Shown here: one piece after another, positions 1 through 9,121 of the stretch | Layout: each line of letters opens with the position of its first letter | How positions within the stretch are numbered: position 1 is the stretch's first letter | Origin: Bradyrhizobium guangdongense | GTDB taxonomy: Bacteria > Pseudomonadota > Alphaproteobacteria > Rhizobiales > Xanthobacteraceae | NCBI RefSeq assembly: GCF_004114975.1 | Contig: NZ_CP030051.1 | Coordinates: 1,488,001-1,552,000 of the forward strand | Direction: 5' to 3' | Length of the DNA: 64,000 nt | Notes under the pieces: model-generated | Databases searched by the model: none | Told to the model about the DNA's origin: nothing | Seen by the model: only the letters and a program-made list of their open reading frames with translations | Program-made: the position numbers and the translations under genes

Positions 1-1
1 C

Positions 2-292
2 GCCGACGTCATCAAACGGCCGGATCTCGGTCGGATCGAGGCGGGCGCCACCGCCGACCTCACGGTGGTCGATCTCACTCATCCGCATCTCCAGCCGCTG
101 TTCGACCCGCGCCGCGCGCTGATCGCGCTCGCCAACCGGGCCAACATCGACCAGGTGATGGTTGATGGCCGCATGCTGGTCGACGAGGGGCGCTATCTTG
201 CCGCTGACGAGGCGGCGATCACGGCAGCAGGCACCGCCGCAATCGGCAAGATCTGGGACCTGCCGGAGGCACAGGCGGCGTTCAACGGCTAG
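2..292 (+). CDS. Amidohydrolase family protein, C-terminal fragment
   Basis: The frame is open from the window edge to TAG at 290-292, so only the last 96 residues are present. The start of this fragment reads LGRIEAGATADLTVVDL, the conserved segment where amidohydrolases of the cytosine/guanine deaminase and SsnA/TrzN type leave the metal-binding barrel and re-form the small beta-sandwich. It is followed by a region like those ending 'VDGRMLVDEGRYL'. The catalytic histidines lie upstream of the window, so the substrate cannot be judged. It ends tail to tail with the LysR gene, overlapping it by four bases, and may belong to the same catabolic locus as the flavin oxidase operon. The family call is fairly safe; the substrate is unknown. 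Confidence 0.8.
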   Translation, partial: ADVIKRPDLGRIEAGATADLTVVDLTHPHLQPLFDPRRALIALANRANIDQVMVDGRMLVDEGRYLAADEAAITAAGTAAIGKIWDLPEAQAAFNG

Positions 293-1200
293 CTCTCGAA
301 CTCCGCCAGCGACTTGCGCATCATTTCGACCAGATCGAGCGCCACCGGCGAGGGGCTGCGCTGCGCCGGAAACACCGCGGAGAATTCGAAGTCGATGCGC
401 GGCAGGAAACGGCGTACGACGACGCCGCGGGTGGAAAACTCCTGCGCGGTGAAGGGATCGCAGATCGCAACGCCAAGTCCTGATGAGACGAGGCCGCACA
501 TGATCTCCGACAAGGCGGTCTCGACCCGCAGCACGCGGCGCACATCGTGATGATGGAAGACCTGGTCGACGAGATGTCGGCTCGATGACCCCGCCGATAG
601 CGAGATGAATGTCTCGCCTTCGAAGTCGCGCGGCTCCAGCACTTCTTTCTCCGCGAGGCGATGACCTGTCGGCAGCACCGCGACGCGGGCGGGCGCCGGC
701 AACTTCATGCTCGGCAGCCCGGAATGCGCGATCGGCACCTCGGCAAAGCCCACGTCGCACTGATTGTTCAGCACCCAGTCGACCACGATCGGCGAGATCA
801 CGCCGAAGAAGGCGAGATTGAGATTCGGCCGCTCTCTTAGAAAGTGACCGGTCAGCCTCGGCAGATAGCCGTTCGACAGCGCAGGTAGTGCTGCGATCCG
901 CAGCGAGCCGGTGCGGCGGCCGCGGATTTCCTCGGCGGCAGCGGTGATGCGCTCCAGGCCCACGAAGGATCGCTCTACCTCGGTGTAGAGCGCCATCGCC
1001 GCAGCGGTGGGCACCAGCCCTGTGCCGCGCCGCTCGAACAGCTCCATCTTCAGCAGCGCCTGCAAGTCGCGCAGCAGCCGGCTGACCGCCGGTTGCGTCA
1101 CCTTCATCAGTGCAGCTGCCTCGGTCACGCTCCCGGTCAGCATCGTCGCCCGGAAGGCCTCTACTTGCCGCGAATTGATCCGGGCCATCCCAATTTCCAT
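289..1200 (-). CDS. LysR-family transcriptional regulator
   Basis: A 303-residue LysR-type regulator of usual length. The N-terminal winged helix-turn-helix covers about residues 8-66, with the recognition segment TEAAALMKVTQPAVSRLLRD. The effector-binding domain follows from about residue 95. The start at 1200 is the longest ATG; an ATG at 1188 (MARINSRQVEAFRA) is equally plausible. It is divergent from the ABC importer gene at 1323, which is the classic arrangement for a LysR activator and its target operon. A TGGCA-N9-TGCCA inverted repeat lies in the intergenic space. The likely inducer is the compound carried by the importer or its breakdown product, but this is inferred from position only. 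Confidence 0.9.
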   Translation of the reverse strand: MEIGMARINSRQVEAFRATMLTGSVTEAAALMKVTQPAVSRLLRDLQALLKMELFERRGTGLVPTAAAMALYTEVERSFVGLERITAAAEEIRGRRTGSLRIAALPALSNGYLPRLTGHFLRERPNLNLAFFGVISPIVVDWVLNNQCDVGFAEVPIAHSGLPSMKLPAPARVAVLPTGHRLAEKEVLEPRDFEGETFISLSAGSSSRHLVDQVFHHHDVRRVLRVETALSEIMCGLVSSGLGVAICDPFTAQEFSTRGVVVRRFLPRIDFEFSAVFPAQRSPSPVALDLVEMMRKSLAEFES

Positions 1201-1211
1201 TCATAACATTT

Positions 1212-1230
1212 TGGCATGTAAATGGTGCCA
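1212..1230. promoter_or_regulatory. Candidate LysR-binding inverted repeat
   Basis: TGGCA and TGCCA are separated by nine bases in the 122-base space between the divergent LysR gene and the binding-protein gene. It resembles an interrupted LysR-type dyad, although the spacing differs from the commonest T-N11-A form. No clear sigma-70 hexamers could be fixed around it. Confidence 0.35.
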
Positions 1231-1322
1231 TTATTCATTGGACGATGGAAGTATAGGTTTGCGATCTTTTTCATCAGGACTGAAGACAGCCCGCTTTTTC
1301 GGCAGATTGGAGATCGGACCAC

Positions 1323-2360
1323 ATGAAGACTTTCAGCCTTCTCACAGCGGTCAGCATCGCGGCGCTCGTCGCGGTCCCTTCGGCCGTCTCGGCCCAGCAA
1401 AAGACTCTTTACGTTGCCGGCTATGGCGGCTCGTTCGAGAAGACCATCCGCGACGAGGTGATCCCGGCCTTCGAGAAGGAGAACGGCGTCAAGGTCGAAT
1501 ACGTCGCCGGCAACTCCACCGATACGCTGGCCAAGCTTCAGGCCCAGAAAGGCAATCAGCAGATCGACGTCGCCATCGTCGATGACGGCCCGATGTACCA
1601 GGCAATCCAGCTCGGCTTCTGTGGCAAGCTCGACGGGCTGCCAGCCGCCGATCTCTACGACACCGCGCGCTTCAAGGACGATCGTGCGGTCGCGATCGGC
1701 ATTGTCGCTACCGGCCTGATGTACAACACCAAGGTGTTCAAGGAGAAAGGCTGGGCGCCGCCGACCTCGTGGAACGACCTGAAGGACACGAAATACGCCA
1801 AGCAGCTCGTGATCCCGCCGATCAACAATACCTACGGCCTCGAAGCACTGGTGATGCTGTCGAAGATGAACGGCGGCGGCGAGTCCAACGTCGATTCCGG
1901 CTTCAAGATTTTCAAGGAAGAGATCAATCCGAACGTGCTCGCCTATGAGCCGTCGCCGGGCAAGATGACCGAGCTGTTCCAGTCCGGCCAGGCGGTGATC
2001 GCGGTGTGGGGCACCGGCCGCGTGCAGAGCTTCGCCAATACCGGCTTCCCGGTCGACTTCGTCTATCCGAAGGAAGGCGCGGCGACGCTGCTGACGACGG
2101 CTTGTCCGATCAACAAACCCAATGCCTCGCCGCTGGCCTCCAGCTTCGTCAAGATGCTGCTCGATCCCAAGATCCAACTCGTGATGCTGAAGGACTATGG
2201 CTACGGCCCGGTGCTGAAATCGCTGAAGGTGCCGCCGGAGCTCGGCAAGATGGCGCCGATCGGCGAGCGCGCGGCCAAGCTCTATAATCCTGATTGGACC
2301 ACCATCAACGAGAAGCGCGAGGAGTGGACCAAGCGCTGGAATCGCGAAGTCGAGCGCTGA
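1323..2360 (+). CDS. ABC transporter substrate-binding protein, PotD-like
   Basis: A 345-residue periplasmic binding protein. Residues 1-24 form a Sec signal peptide (basic start, hydrophobic core, AVSA then AQQ). The mature part begins with LYVAGYGGSFEK, typical of the extracellular solute-binding family 1/8 proteins that serve spermidine/putrescine-type and some opine importers. It is first in an operon with an ATPase and two permeases, all of the polyamine/Fe3+ (PotABCD) type. Because the operon continues into amine- and imino-acid-oxidizing flavoproteins, the ligand is probably an amino acid, opine or amine. The exact ligand cannot be read from sequence. Confidence 0.88.
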   Translation: MKTFSLLTAVSIAALVAVPSAVSAQQKTLYVAGYGGSFEKTIRDEVIPAFEKENGVKVEYVAGNSTDTLAKLQAQKGNQQIDVAIVDDGPMYQAIQLGFCGKLDGLPAADLYDTARFKDDRAVAIGIVATGLMYNTKVFKEKGWAPPTSWNDLKDTKYAKQLVIPPINNTYGLEALVMLSKMNGGGESNVDSGFKIFKEEINPNVLAYEPSPGKMTELFQSGQAVIAVWGTGRVQSFANTGFPVDFVYPKEGAATLLTTACPINKPNASPLASSFVKMLLDPKIQLVMLKDYGYGPVLKSLKVPPELGKMAPIGERAAKLYNPDWTTINEKREEWTKRWNREVER

Positions 2361-2387
2361 CCTGATCGTTGGTAGCGGAGACAGCGC

Positions 2388-3428
2388 ATGGCCTTTCTCG
2401 AGCTCGATCGGGTCGCAAAGCAGTTCGGCGCGCAGACGGTGGTCGACGACTTCAGTCTGTCCGTAGGGAAGGGGGAGTTTATCTCCTTCCTCGGCCCGTC
2501 CGGCTGCGGCAAGACCACGACGCTCCAGATGATCGCGGGCTTCCTCGATCCCACGCGCGGGGCGATCCGCCTCGAGGGCAAGGACCTGATTGCGATCCAT
2601 CCGGCCAAACGCGGGCTCGGCATCGTGTTCCAGAGCTACGCGCTGTTTCCGCACATGACCGCTTCGGAGAACGTCGCATTCGGCCTCGAGATGCGCAACG
2701 TGCCGCGCGCCGAACGGCGCGAGCGCGTCCGTGCCGCGCTCGCGATGGTCGGGCTTGCAGGGTATGAGGATCGGCATCCGCGCCGCATGTCCGGCGGCCA
2801 GCAGCAGCGCGTCGCGCTGGCGCGGGCGCTGGTGATCAAGCCGAGCGTGCTGCTGCTCGATGAGCCGCTGTCGAATCTCGACGCGAAGCTGCGCGAAGAG
2901 ATGCAGATCGAGCTGCGTCAGATCCAGCGCACCATCGGCACCACCACGATCCTGGTCACCCATGACCAGAACGAGGCGATGTCGCTGTCGGATCGCATCG
3001 TCGTGATGAGCCACGGCAAGATCGAGCAGATCGGCACGCCGCAACAGACCTATGAGCGGCCGGCCTCGGCGTTCGTCTCGCAATTTCTGGGCAAGACCAA
3101 TGACTTTGCCGGCACGATTGACCGTGCCGCGACGCCTTCGCAGCTAGTGGCGGGCTCCTGGAGTGCGCCGGCCCCGGCTGGGCTCAACGGTGCAGTCACG
3201 ATTAGCATTCGTCCGGAAAGAATCGGGTTCGGCGATGCCGGCCTCAGTGCAAAGATCGTCACGCGGATCTTCCAGGGCAATCATTGGCTGTTCCAGTGCG
3301 AGAGCGAATGTGGCCCGGCGATCGTCATTCGCCAGAATGACGGCGCGGCGCAGCCGGTCGAGGGGGAGGCGGTTCGCCTGACCTGGCGGCCCGACGACAT
3401 GAGCGTGCGCGCGAGGGCCGGCGCATGA
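2388..3428 (+). CDS. ABC transporter ATP-binding protein, PotA-like
   Basis: A 346-residue ATPase. Walker A is GPSGCGKT at residues 36-43, the Q-loop is FQSYALFPHMT near 81-91, the ABC signature MSGGQQQR is at 134-141, and Walker B LLLDEPLSNLD follows. The H-loop is in ILVTHDQNEAM. The C-terminal third (about 240-346) matches a TOBE-type regulatory domain as in PotA, UgpC and FbpC. It powers the importer encoded by its neighbours. Its stop overlaps the start of the first permease by four bases (ATGA), showing translational coupling. Confidence 0.93.
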   Translation: MAFLELDRVAKQFGAQTVVDDFSLSVGKGEFISFLGPSGCGKTTTLQMIAGFLDPTRGAIRLEGKDLIAIHPAKRGLGIVFQSYALFPHMTASENVAFGLEMRNVPRAERRERVRAALAMVGLAGYEDRHPRRMSGGQQQRVALARALVIKPSVLLLDEPLSNLDAKLREEMQIELRQIQRTIGTTTILVTHDQNEAMSLSDRIVVMSHGKIEQIGTPQQTYERPASAFVSQFLGKTNDFAGTIDRAATPSQLVAGSWSAPAPAGLNGAVTISIRPERIGFGDAGLSAKIVTRIFQGNHWLFQCESECGPAIVIRQNDGAAQPVEGEAVRLTWRPDDMSVRARAGA

Positions 3429-4300
3429 GTGCGGTCGCCGAGGAGCGCGGCGCGCGCGCGCCTTGGGCGCTGACCGCGCCCGCCCTGATGCTGTTCGTCG
3501 GCGTGCTGCTGATTCCGCTCGCGATGACCGTGATGCTGTCGTTTCACGATTGGGGCCAGTACAAGGGCATCGAGCCGGTCTTCATCCTGAAGAACTGGCG
3601 CGAGATCGCAACCGATCCCTATTATGCCGAAATGTTCTGGCGGACGTTTCGCATCGCTATCCTGACCACGCTGCTCGCCGCACTGTTGGGAGCACCCGAA
3701 GCCTACATCCTCAACCGCATGAGCGGCCGCTGGAAGAGCTTTTTCCTGCTCGTCATTCTCGGACCGCTCCTGATCTCCGTGGTGGCGCGCACGCTCGGCT
3801 GGGCACTGCTGTTCGGCGGCAACAATGGCCTCGTCAACAAGCTTCTGATGTCGCTTGGCGTGATCCGCTTTCCCATTCCCTTCATGTTCACCGAAACCGG
3901 CATGGTCGTCGCGCTCGCGCATGTGATGATGCCGTTCATGGTGCTGTCGGTGTGGGCCGCGCTGCAGCGGCTCGATCCGCAGATCGAGAATGCCGCGATG
4001 TCGCTCGGCGCCGGCCCTGTCACCATCATCCGTCGCATCATCATGCCGCAGATCATGCCGGGCGTGCTGTCGGGCGCCATCATCGTGTTCTCGCTTTCGG
4101 CCAGCGCCTTTGCGACGCCGGCGATCATCGGCGGCCGCCGGCTCAAAGTCGCGGCGACGCTCGCCTATGACGAATTCCTCAACACGCTGAACTGGCCGCT
4201 CGGCGCCGCCGTCGCCACGCTGTTGCTGGTCGCGCTGGTGCTGATCGTCGTCGGCAGCAACGCGCTGATCGAGCGGCGGTATGCGGAGGTGTTCCGATGA
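3425..4300 (+). CDS. ABC transporter permease, PotB-like
   Basis: A 291-residue inner-membrane permease with about six hydrophobic helices. The binding-protein-dependent transport signature (EAA loop) is seen near residues 190-210 as NAAMSLGAGPVTIIRRIIMP. The start ATG overlaps the ATPase stop, and its own stop overlaps the next permease start by four bases. With that permease it forms the translocation channel of the polyamine-type importer. Confidence 0.92.
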   Translation: MSAVAEERGARAPWALTAPALMLFVGVLLIPLAMTVMLSFHDWGQYKGIEPVFILKNWREIATDPYYAEMFWRTFRIAILTTLLAALLGAPEAYILNRMSGRWKSFFLLVILGPLLISVVARTLGWALLFGGNNGLVNKLLMSLGVIRFPIPFMFTETGMVVALAHVMMPFMVLSVWAALQRLDPQIENAAMSLGAGPVTIIRRIIMPQIMPGVLSGAIIVFSLSASAFATPAIIGGRRLKVAATLAYDEFLNTLNWPLGAAVATLLLVALVLIVVGSNALIERRYAEVFR

Positions 4301-5103
4301 GACGGAATGGGCCGCTGGCGCTGGTCTTCCACACCATCTTCGTCATCGTCATGGTGGCGCCGATCCTGGTGGTCTGTCTCGTCGCCTTCACGCCCGAGGG
4401 ATTTCTCTCGCTGCCGACCAACGGCTTTTCGCTGCGCTGGTTCAGGACGATTGCGCAATATCCCGAGTTCATCCATGCCTTCTGGGTCAGCCTCGGCCTC
4501 GGCGCGCTGTCGTCCTTCGTGGCGCTGCTGTTTGCCGTGCCGGCGGCGCTGGCCATCGCACGTTACCGCTTCCGTGGCCGTGATGCACTCGCGGCGCTGT
4601 TCCTGTCGCCGCTGATGATCCCGCATGTCGTGCTCGGTATCGCCTTCCTGCGCTTCTTTACATCAGTCGGTCTCGGCGGAAGTTTTGCGGCGCTGATCAT
4701 CGCGCACGTCATCATCGTGTTTCCGTTCGCGCTGCGGCTGACCTTGGCCGCAGCGACCGGCATGGACCGCACCGTCGAGATGGCCGCGGTCTCGCTCGGC
4801 GCCGGCGGTTGGACGCTGTTCCGCCGCGTGACGCTGCCGCTGATTCTGCCCGGCGTCATCAGCGGCTGGGCGCTCGCTTTCATCCAGTCCTTCGATGATC
4901 TCACCATGACCGTCTTCCTCGCGGCGCCCGGCACGGAGACGTTGCCGGTGCGCATGTTCCTTTACATCCAGGACAACATCGATCCGCTGGTGACGTCGGT
5001 CTCGGCTTGCGTGATCGCTGTGACCATGACCGCCCTCATTCTGCTCGACCGCTTCTACGGGCTCGACCGCGTACTCGCCGGCAAGGGCGATCCGGGACGA
5101 TAG
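4297..5103 (+). CDS. ABC transporter permease, PotC-like
   Basis: A 268-residue permease, the second channel subunit. The EAA loop reads EMAAVSLGAGGWTLFRRVTLP, with hydrophobic helices before and after it. PotC-type subunits are usually about this length. It overlaps the preceding permease by four bases and ends nine bases before the flavin oxidase gene, so transport and oxidation are probably on one transcript. Confidence 0.92.
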   Translation: MRRNGPLALVFHTIFVIVMVAPILVVCLVAFTPEGFLSLPTNGFSLRWFRTIAQYPEFIHAFWVSLGLGALSSFVALLFAVPAALAIARYRFRGRDALAALFLSPLMIPHVVLGIAFLRFFTSVGLGGSFAALIIAHVIIVFPFALRLTLAAATGMDRTVEMAAVSLGAGGWTLFRRVTLPLILPGVISGWALAFIQSFDDLTMTVFLAAPGTETLPVRMFLYIQDNIDPLVTSVSACVIAVTMTALILLDRFYGLDRVLAGKGDPGR

Positions 5104-5111
5104 GAGAACCC

Positions 5112-6248
5112 ATGCGAACTGAATACGACGTCGCCGTTGTCGGCGGCGGATTGCTCGGCTCCGCCATTGCCTGGGGCCTCGGCCGGCTCGGCAAGCGCGT
5201 GGCCGTGCTCGACGAAGGCGACATCACCAAGCGAGCCTCGCGCGCGAATTTTGCGCTGGTGTGGGTGCAGAGCAAGGGGCTCGGCATGCCGGCCTACACG
5301 ATCTGGACCGTGCAGGCCTCGCAGGCGTGGGGACGGCTTGCCTCCGAGCTGAAGCAGCAGACCGGACTTGATGTTGCGCTCCAGCAGAATGGCGGCTTCC
5401 ATCTCACCCTTAGCGAAGAGGAATTCGGCCAGCGCACCGAACTGGTCAAGCGCATGCACAATCAGACCGGTGCGGCCGACTACAAGATGGAGATGCTGCG
5501 GCCTTCCGAGATCAAGAACGCGCTGCCGCTGATCGGTCCCGAGGTTTCCGGCGGCAGCTATTGCCCGCTTGACGGCCACGTCAATTCGCTGCGCACCTTC
5601 CGGGCCTTCCACACCGGCTTCAAGGCGTTCGGCATCGACTATTTTCCGGAACGTCCGGTCTCGGCGATCGGCAAGAGCGGCGGCGAATTCCGGCTGACCA
5701 CGCCGAAGGGCGAACTCCGCGCCGCCAAGATCGTGCTCGCCGCCGGCAATGCCAACCAGACGCTCGCGCAGATGGTGGGCCTCTACGCGCCGATGGGCCC
5801 GACCCGCGGCCAGGTCGTCGTGACCGAGCGCACCATGCCCTTCCTGCCGCATCCGCTGACGACGATCCGCCAGACCGACGAGGGCACGGTGATGATCGGC
5901 GACAGCAAGGAAGACGAGCTCGACGATCGGACGCTGAAGCCTTCGATCAGCGGCGTGATGGCCGATCGCGCCCAGCGCATGTTCCCGCATCTGTCGCGGC
6001 TCAACGTCGTCAGGAGCTGGTCCGGCATCCGTGTGATGCCGCAGGACGGCTTTCCCATCTACGACCAGTCCGAGACGCATCCCGGCGCCTTCGTCGCCTG
6101 CTGCCATTCCGGCGTGACGCTCGCCTCCAACCATGCCTTCGAGATCGCGCGCATGGTGGCGCAGGGCGCGCTCGAGCCGGAGCTGGTCGGCGCGTTCTCC
6201 GCCAGCCGGTTTGGTTGCGCAAGCACCGCGAATAGCAGCGGCTACTAG
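5112..6248 (+). CDS. FAD-dependent oxidoreductase, DadA-like (first copy)
   Basis: A 378-residue flavoprotein of the D-amino acid/glycine oxidase (DAO) fold. The N-terminal dinucleotide-binding motif VVGGGLLGSAIAWGLGRLG is at about residues 8-26 and the C-terminal FAD-contact region reads WSGIRVMPQDGFPIYD. ATG at 5112 was chosen because AGGAG lies just upstream and the FAD motif then begins at the usual distance; the open frame upstream to 5007 is inside the permease gene. The last 20 residues are unusually polar. It is probably a catalytic subunit that oxidizes an amino acid, opine or secondary amine to an imine, with electrons passing to the neighbouring iron-sulfur and FAD/NAD subunits. 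Confidence 0.87.
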   Translation: MRTEYDVAVVGGGLLGSAIAWGLGRLGKRVAVLDEGDITKRASRANFALVWVQSKGLGMPAYTIWTVQASQAWGRLASELKQQTGLDVALQQNGGFHLTLSEEEFGQRTELVKRMHNQTGAADYKMEMLRPSEIKNALPLIGPEVSGGSYCPLDGHVNSLRTFRAFHTGFKAFGIDYFPERPVSAIGKSGGEFRLTTPKGELRAAKIVLAAGNANQTLAQMVGLYAPMGPTRGQVVVTERTMPFLPHPLTTIRQTDEGTVMIGDSKEDELDDRTLKPSISGVMADRAQRMFPHLSRLNVVRSWSGIRVMPQDGFPIYDQSETHPGAFVACCHSGVTLASNHAFEIARMVAQGALEPELVGAFSASRFGCASTANSSGY

Positions 6249-6276
6249 AGTTACTGAAGGAGCCAAGAGGCATCCC

Positions 6277-6573
6277 ATGTTTAGACGATCCGAACAGGAC
6301 ATGCGCCCGCAGGTGCAGATCTTCGTCGACGGCGTCGCCGTTGCGGCGCGCCAGGGCGACACCGTCTCCGCCGCACTGCTGGCGTCGGGCCACGATGCGC
6401 GGCGCTCGACCGCGGTCAGCGGTGCACCTCGTTTGCCCTACTGCATGATGGGCGTGTGCTTCGATTGTCTCGTCACCATCGATGGCGTCGGCAACCGCCA
6501 GGGCTGCCTCGTGCCCGTCGCGGAAGGCATGCAGATCGAAATCCAGAAGGGCAAGCGGGAGATCGGAAGATGA
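6277..6573 (+). CDS. Small (2Fe-2S)-binding protein, HcnA/LhpE-like
   Basis: A 98-residue protein with a ferredoxin-like [2Fe-2S] cluster motif: cysteines in PYCMMGVCFDCLVTIDG and a fourth in RQGCLVP. Length and arrangement match the small subunits of hydrogen cyanide synthase (HcnA), opine oxidase and D-hydroxyproline dehydrogenase. ATG at 6277 follows GGAGCCAAGAGG. It overlaps the FAD/NAD subunit gene by four bases (ATGA). It should carry electrons inside a membrane-associated heteromeric dehydrogenase. The family call is solid; the enzyme's substrate is not known. Confidence 0.88.
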   Translation: MFRRSEQDMRPQVQIFVDGVAVAARQGDTVSAALLASGHDARRSTAVSGAPRLPYCMMGVCFDCLVTIDGVGNRQGCLVPVAEGMQIEIQKGKREIGR

Positions 6574-7988
6574 GTGTGGCTCCCAAGCGCGAAGATTACG
6601 ACGTCGTGGTGATCGGCGCCGGCCCGGCCGGCCTTGCCGCCGCCGCGACCTCCGCCGAGGCTGGCCTATCCACGCTGCTGCTCGACGAGAACATCGGCCC
6701 CGGCGGTCAAGTGTTTCGCGCCATCTCCTCGACGCCGGTGACCGACCGCAACCAGCTCGGTGCCGACTATTGGGCTGGCGCCGATCTCGTGCAGGCGCTG
6801 TGTGCAAGCAGTGCCGAGGTGATCCATCGCGCCACGGTCTGGAGCCTCGACCGCAATCTCGACATTGCCGTCTCGATCGGCGGCGCGTCCGCCTTCGTCA
6901 AGGCCAAGCGCGTGATCCTCGCGACCGGCGCGCTGGAGCGGCCGTTTCCGATTCCCGGCTGGACGCTGCCGGGCGTGATGACCGCGGGCGCGGCGCAGAC
7001 CATGTTGAAGTCGTCGGCGCTGGTGCCGGATGGACGCACCGTGATCGCGGGGCAGGGGCCGCTGCTTTGGCTGCTCGCCGCGCAGATCTTGCGTCTCGGA
7101 GGTCGCATCGATCGCATCCTCGACACCACCGAGCGCGGCAATTATTTCGCGGCGCTGCCACATGCCTTCGCGTTCCTGACCTCGCCCTATTTCAGCAAGG
7201 GCCTGTCCATGATGCGCGAAGTGAAGGCGAAGGTGCAGGTCGTCTCCGGCGTGACGGAGCTCTCTGCGTCCGGTGAGGGCCAGCTTGCCAGTGTCAGCTA
7301 CGTTGCGGGCAGCAAGCGCGAGACCATTCCTGCCGATCTCCTGCTGCTGCATCAGGGTGTCGTGCCCAACGTCAACCTGGCAATGGCGGCCGGAGTCGAG
7401 CATCGTTGGGATGACTTGCAGCTGTGCTGGTCGCCCGTGCTGGACGGCAGCGGCAATTCGTCGGTCGCGGGCATTGCGATCGCCGGCGACGGTGCCGGCA
7501 TCGGCGGTGCGAACGCTGCCGTGGTGCGTGGCCGTATCGCGGCGCGTGCGGCGGTGGAAGCACTCGCGCCCGCGGCTGCTGCGAAGCTTGCCACGATGAC
7601 AGCGCTCCGTTCCGATCTCGCCAAGGCCGAGCGCGGTCGTATCTTCCTCGACACGCTGTTTCGCCCTGCAACGCAGTTCCGCATTCCCTCGGGCAATGCC
7701 ATCGTTTGCCGTTGCGAGGAGGTGACCGCGAAGGACGTGCTCGATTCCGTCGCAATCGGCGCGACCGGGCCGAACCAGCTCAAGGCCTATCGCCGCACCG
7801 GCATGGGCCCGTGCCAGGGCCGTCTCTGCGGTCTCACCGTCACCGAGCTGATAGCGCAGGCGCGCGGCAAGACCCCGCAGGAGATTGGCTATTACCGGCT
7901 GCGCGCGCCGGTGAAGCCGATCACGCTGGCCGAGCTTGCCGCCGTCCCGAAAACAGAGGACGACGTCAAGGCCGTGGTGCGCGGATGA
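6570..7988 (+). CDS. FAD/NAD(P)-dependent oxidoreductase with BFD-like [2Fe-2S] segment (OoxA/HcnB/LhpF-like)
   Basis: A 472-residue subunit. An N-terminal FAD motif VVIGAGPAGLAAAATSAEAG is at about residues 12-31 and a second nucleotide-binding region is in the middle. Near the C-terminus a cysteine set, CRCEEVT and GMGPCQGRLCG, is typical of the BFD-like [2Fe-2S] domain of opine oxidase subunit A and HcnB. The start is the ATG overlapping the previous gene's stop. It probably accepts electrons from the DadA-like subunits and passes them to the respiratory chain. Four-base overlaps on both sides show one tightly coupled operon. Confidence 0.9.
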   Translation: MSVAPKREDYDVVVIGAGPAGLAAAATSAEAGLSTLLLDENIGPGGQVFRAISSTPVTDRNQLGADYWAGADLVQALCASSAEVIHRATVWSLDRNLDIAVSIGGASAFVKAKRVILATGALERPFPIPGWTLPGVMTAGAAQTMLKSSALVPDGRTVIAGQGPLLWLLAAQILRLGGRIDRILDTTERGNYFAALPHAFAFLTSPYFSKGLSMMREVKAKVQVVSGVTELSASGEGQLASVSYVAGSKRETIPADLLLLHQGVVPNVNLAMAAGVEHRWDDLQLCWSPVLDGSGNSSVAGIAIAGDGAGIGGANAAVVRGRIAARAAVEALAPAAAAKLATMTALRSDLAKAERGRIFLDTLFRPATQFRIPSGNAIVCRCEEVTAKDVLDSVAIGATGPNQLKAYRRTGMGPCQGRLCGLTVTELIAQARGKTPQEIGYYRLRAPVKPITLAELAAVPKTEDDVKAVVRG

Positions 7989-9106
7989 CCTTAAATGTGG
8001 ATGCGATCGTCGTCGGCGGCGGCATCCACGGATGCTCGACCGCGCTGCATCTGTGCCTCGCCGGCCTGAAGCCGGTGCTGATCGAGAAGGACTATGCCGG
8101 CCGCCACGCCTCGGGCGTCAATGCCGGCGGCGTGCGCCAGCTCGCGCGGCATATCCCCGAAATCCCGCTGTCGATCCGCTCGATGGGGATCTGGGAGAAG
8201 ATCAACGATCTCCTGGACGACGATTGCAGCTTCGAGAGCTACGGCCAGGTCCTGGTCGCCGAGAACGAGGAGGAGCTCGCGGTCTGCCGCGCGCGCGTCG
8301 CCGAACTCAACGCGCTCGGCTTCACCCATGAAGAGCTGATCGATGCTGTCGAGCTGCGGCGCCTCGTGCCGGCGGTCGCCGAGACCTGTCCCGGCGGCGT
8401 GGTTTCACGGCGTGACGGCGCCGCCAATCCGGCGCAGACGACGACGGCGTTCCGCCGCAAGGCCCAGCAGCTCGGCGCGATCGTGCGCGAGGGCGTCGCC
8501 GCCAGCAACATCCGCTACAGTGACAGCCTCTGGCATGTCGATGCCGGCACGGAGACCTTCGCCGCCCCGGTCCTCGTCAACGCCGCCGGCGCCTGGGCCG
8601 GCAAGATCGCTGCTGATCTCGGCGAGCCCGTTCCGGTCGAGACCGTGGCCCCGATGCTGATGATCACCTCGCGCGTACCGCATTTCATCGACCCTGTCGT
8701 GATCCTGCGCGGGCGAAAGCTGTCCTTCAAGCAGTTCAAGAACGGCACCGTGCTGATCGGTGGCGGCCATCTCGCCACGCCTTACCAGGATCGCAACGAG
8801 ACGGTGCTGGACTGGAAGAGTCTCGCGACCAGCGCGCAGACCGTGTTCGAGCTGTTTCCGGTGATGCGTAGTGCGACCATCGTCCGCGCCTGGGCCGGCA
8901 TCGAAGCCAGGATGAAGGACGATATTCCCGTGCTCGGCCCAAGCTCCCGCCACAAGGGGCTCTATCACCAGTTCGGCTTTTCGCTGCACGGTTTCCAGCT
9001 TGGCCCCGGCGCGGGCGCCGTGATGGCGGAGCTGATCGTCAATGGCGGCACCCAGACCCGCATCAGCGATCTCGGCATCGACCGCTTTCATCCCTTCACG
9101 CTCTAA
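7985..9106 (+). CDS. FAD-dependent oxidoreductase, DadA-like (second copy)
   Basis: A 373-residue DAO-fold flavoprotein with the FAD motif VVGGGIHGCSTALHLCLAG at about residues 9-27 and a C-terminal segment AWAGIEARMKDDIPVLGPSS. ATG at 7985 overlaps the preceding stop by four bases. It resembles opine oxidase subunit B, HcnC and LhpB. The operon therefore carries two different DadA-like subunits (the other at 5112-6248) with only one small [2Fe-2S] protein and one FAD/NAD subunit. They could act as alternative catalytic subunits on different substrates, or in sequence. Confidence 0.9.
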   Translation: MTLNVDAIVVGGGIHGCSTALHLCLAGLKPVLIEKDYAGRHASGVNAGGVRQLARHIPEIPLSIRSMGIWEKINDLLDDDCSFESYGQVLVAENEEELAVCRARVAELNALGFTHEELIDAVELRRLVPAVAETCPGGVVSRRDGAANPAQTTTAFRRKAQQLGAIVREGVAASNIRYSDSLWHVDAGTETFAAPVLVNAAGAWAGKIAADLGEPVPVETVAPMLMITSRVPHFIDPVVILRGRKLSFKQFKNGTVLIGGGHLATPYQDRNETVLDWKSLATSAQTVFELFPVMRSATIVRAWAGIEARMKDDIPVLGPSSRHKGLYHQFGFSLHGFQLGPGAGAVMAELIVNGGTQTRISDLGIDRFHPFTL

Positions 9107-9121
9107 AAACAAGAGGATATC

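Noticed and set aside
1161..3083. A 640-codon open frame on the minus strand across the ABC importer genes
   Set aside because: It lies opposite the binding protein and ATPase, whose motifs are clear. Long antisense frames arise from G+C-rich third positions; no domain is visible.
5007..5111. Extension of the first DadA-like gene to 5007
   Set aside because: That part lies inside the permease gene in another frame; AGGAG before ATG 5112 and the FAD motif position support the shorter start.
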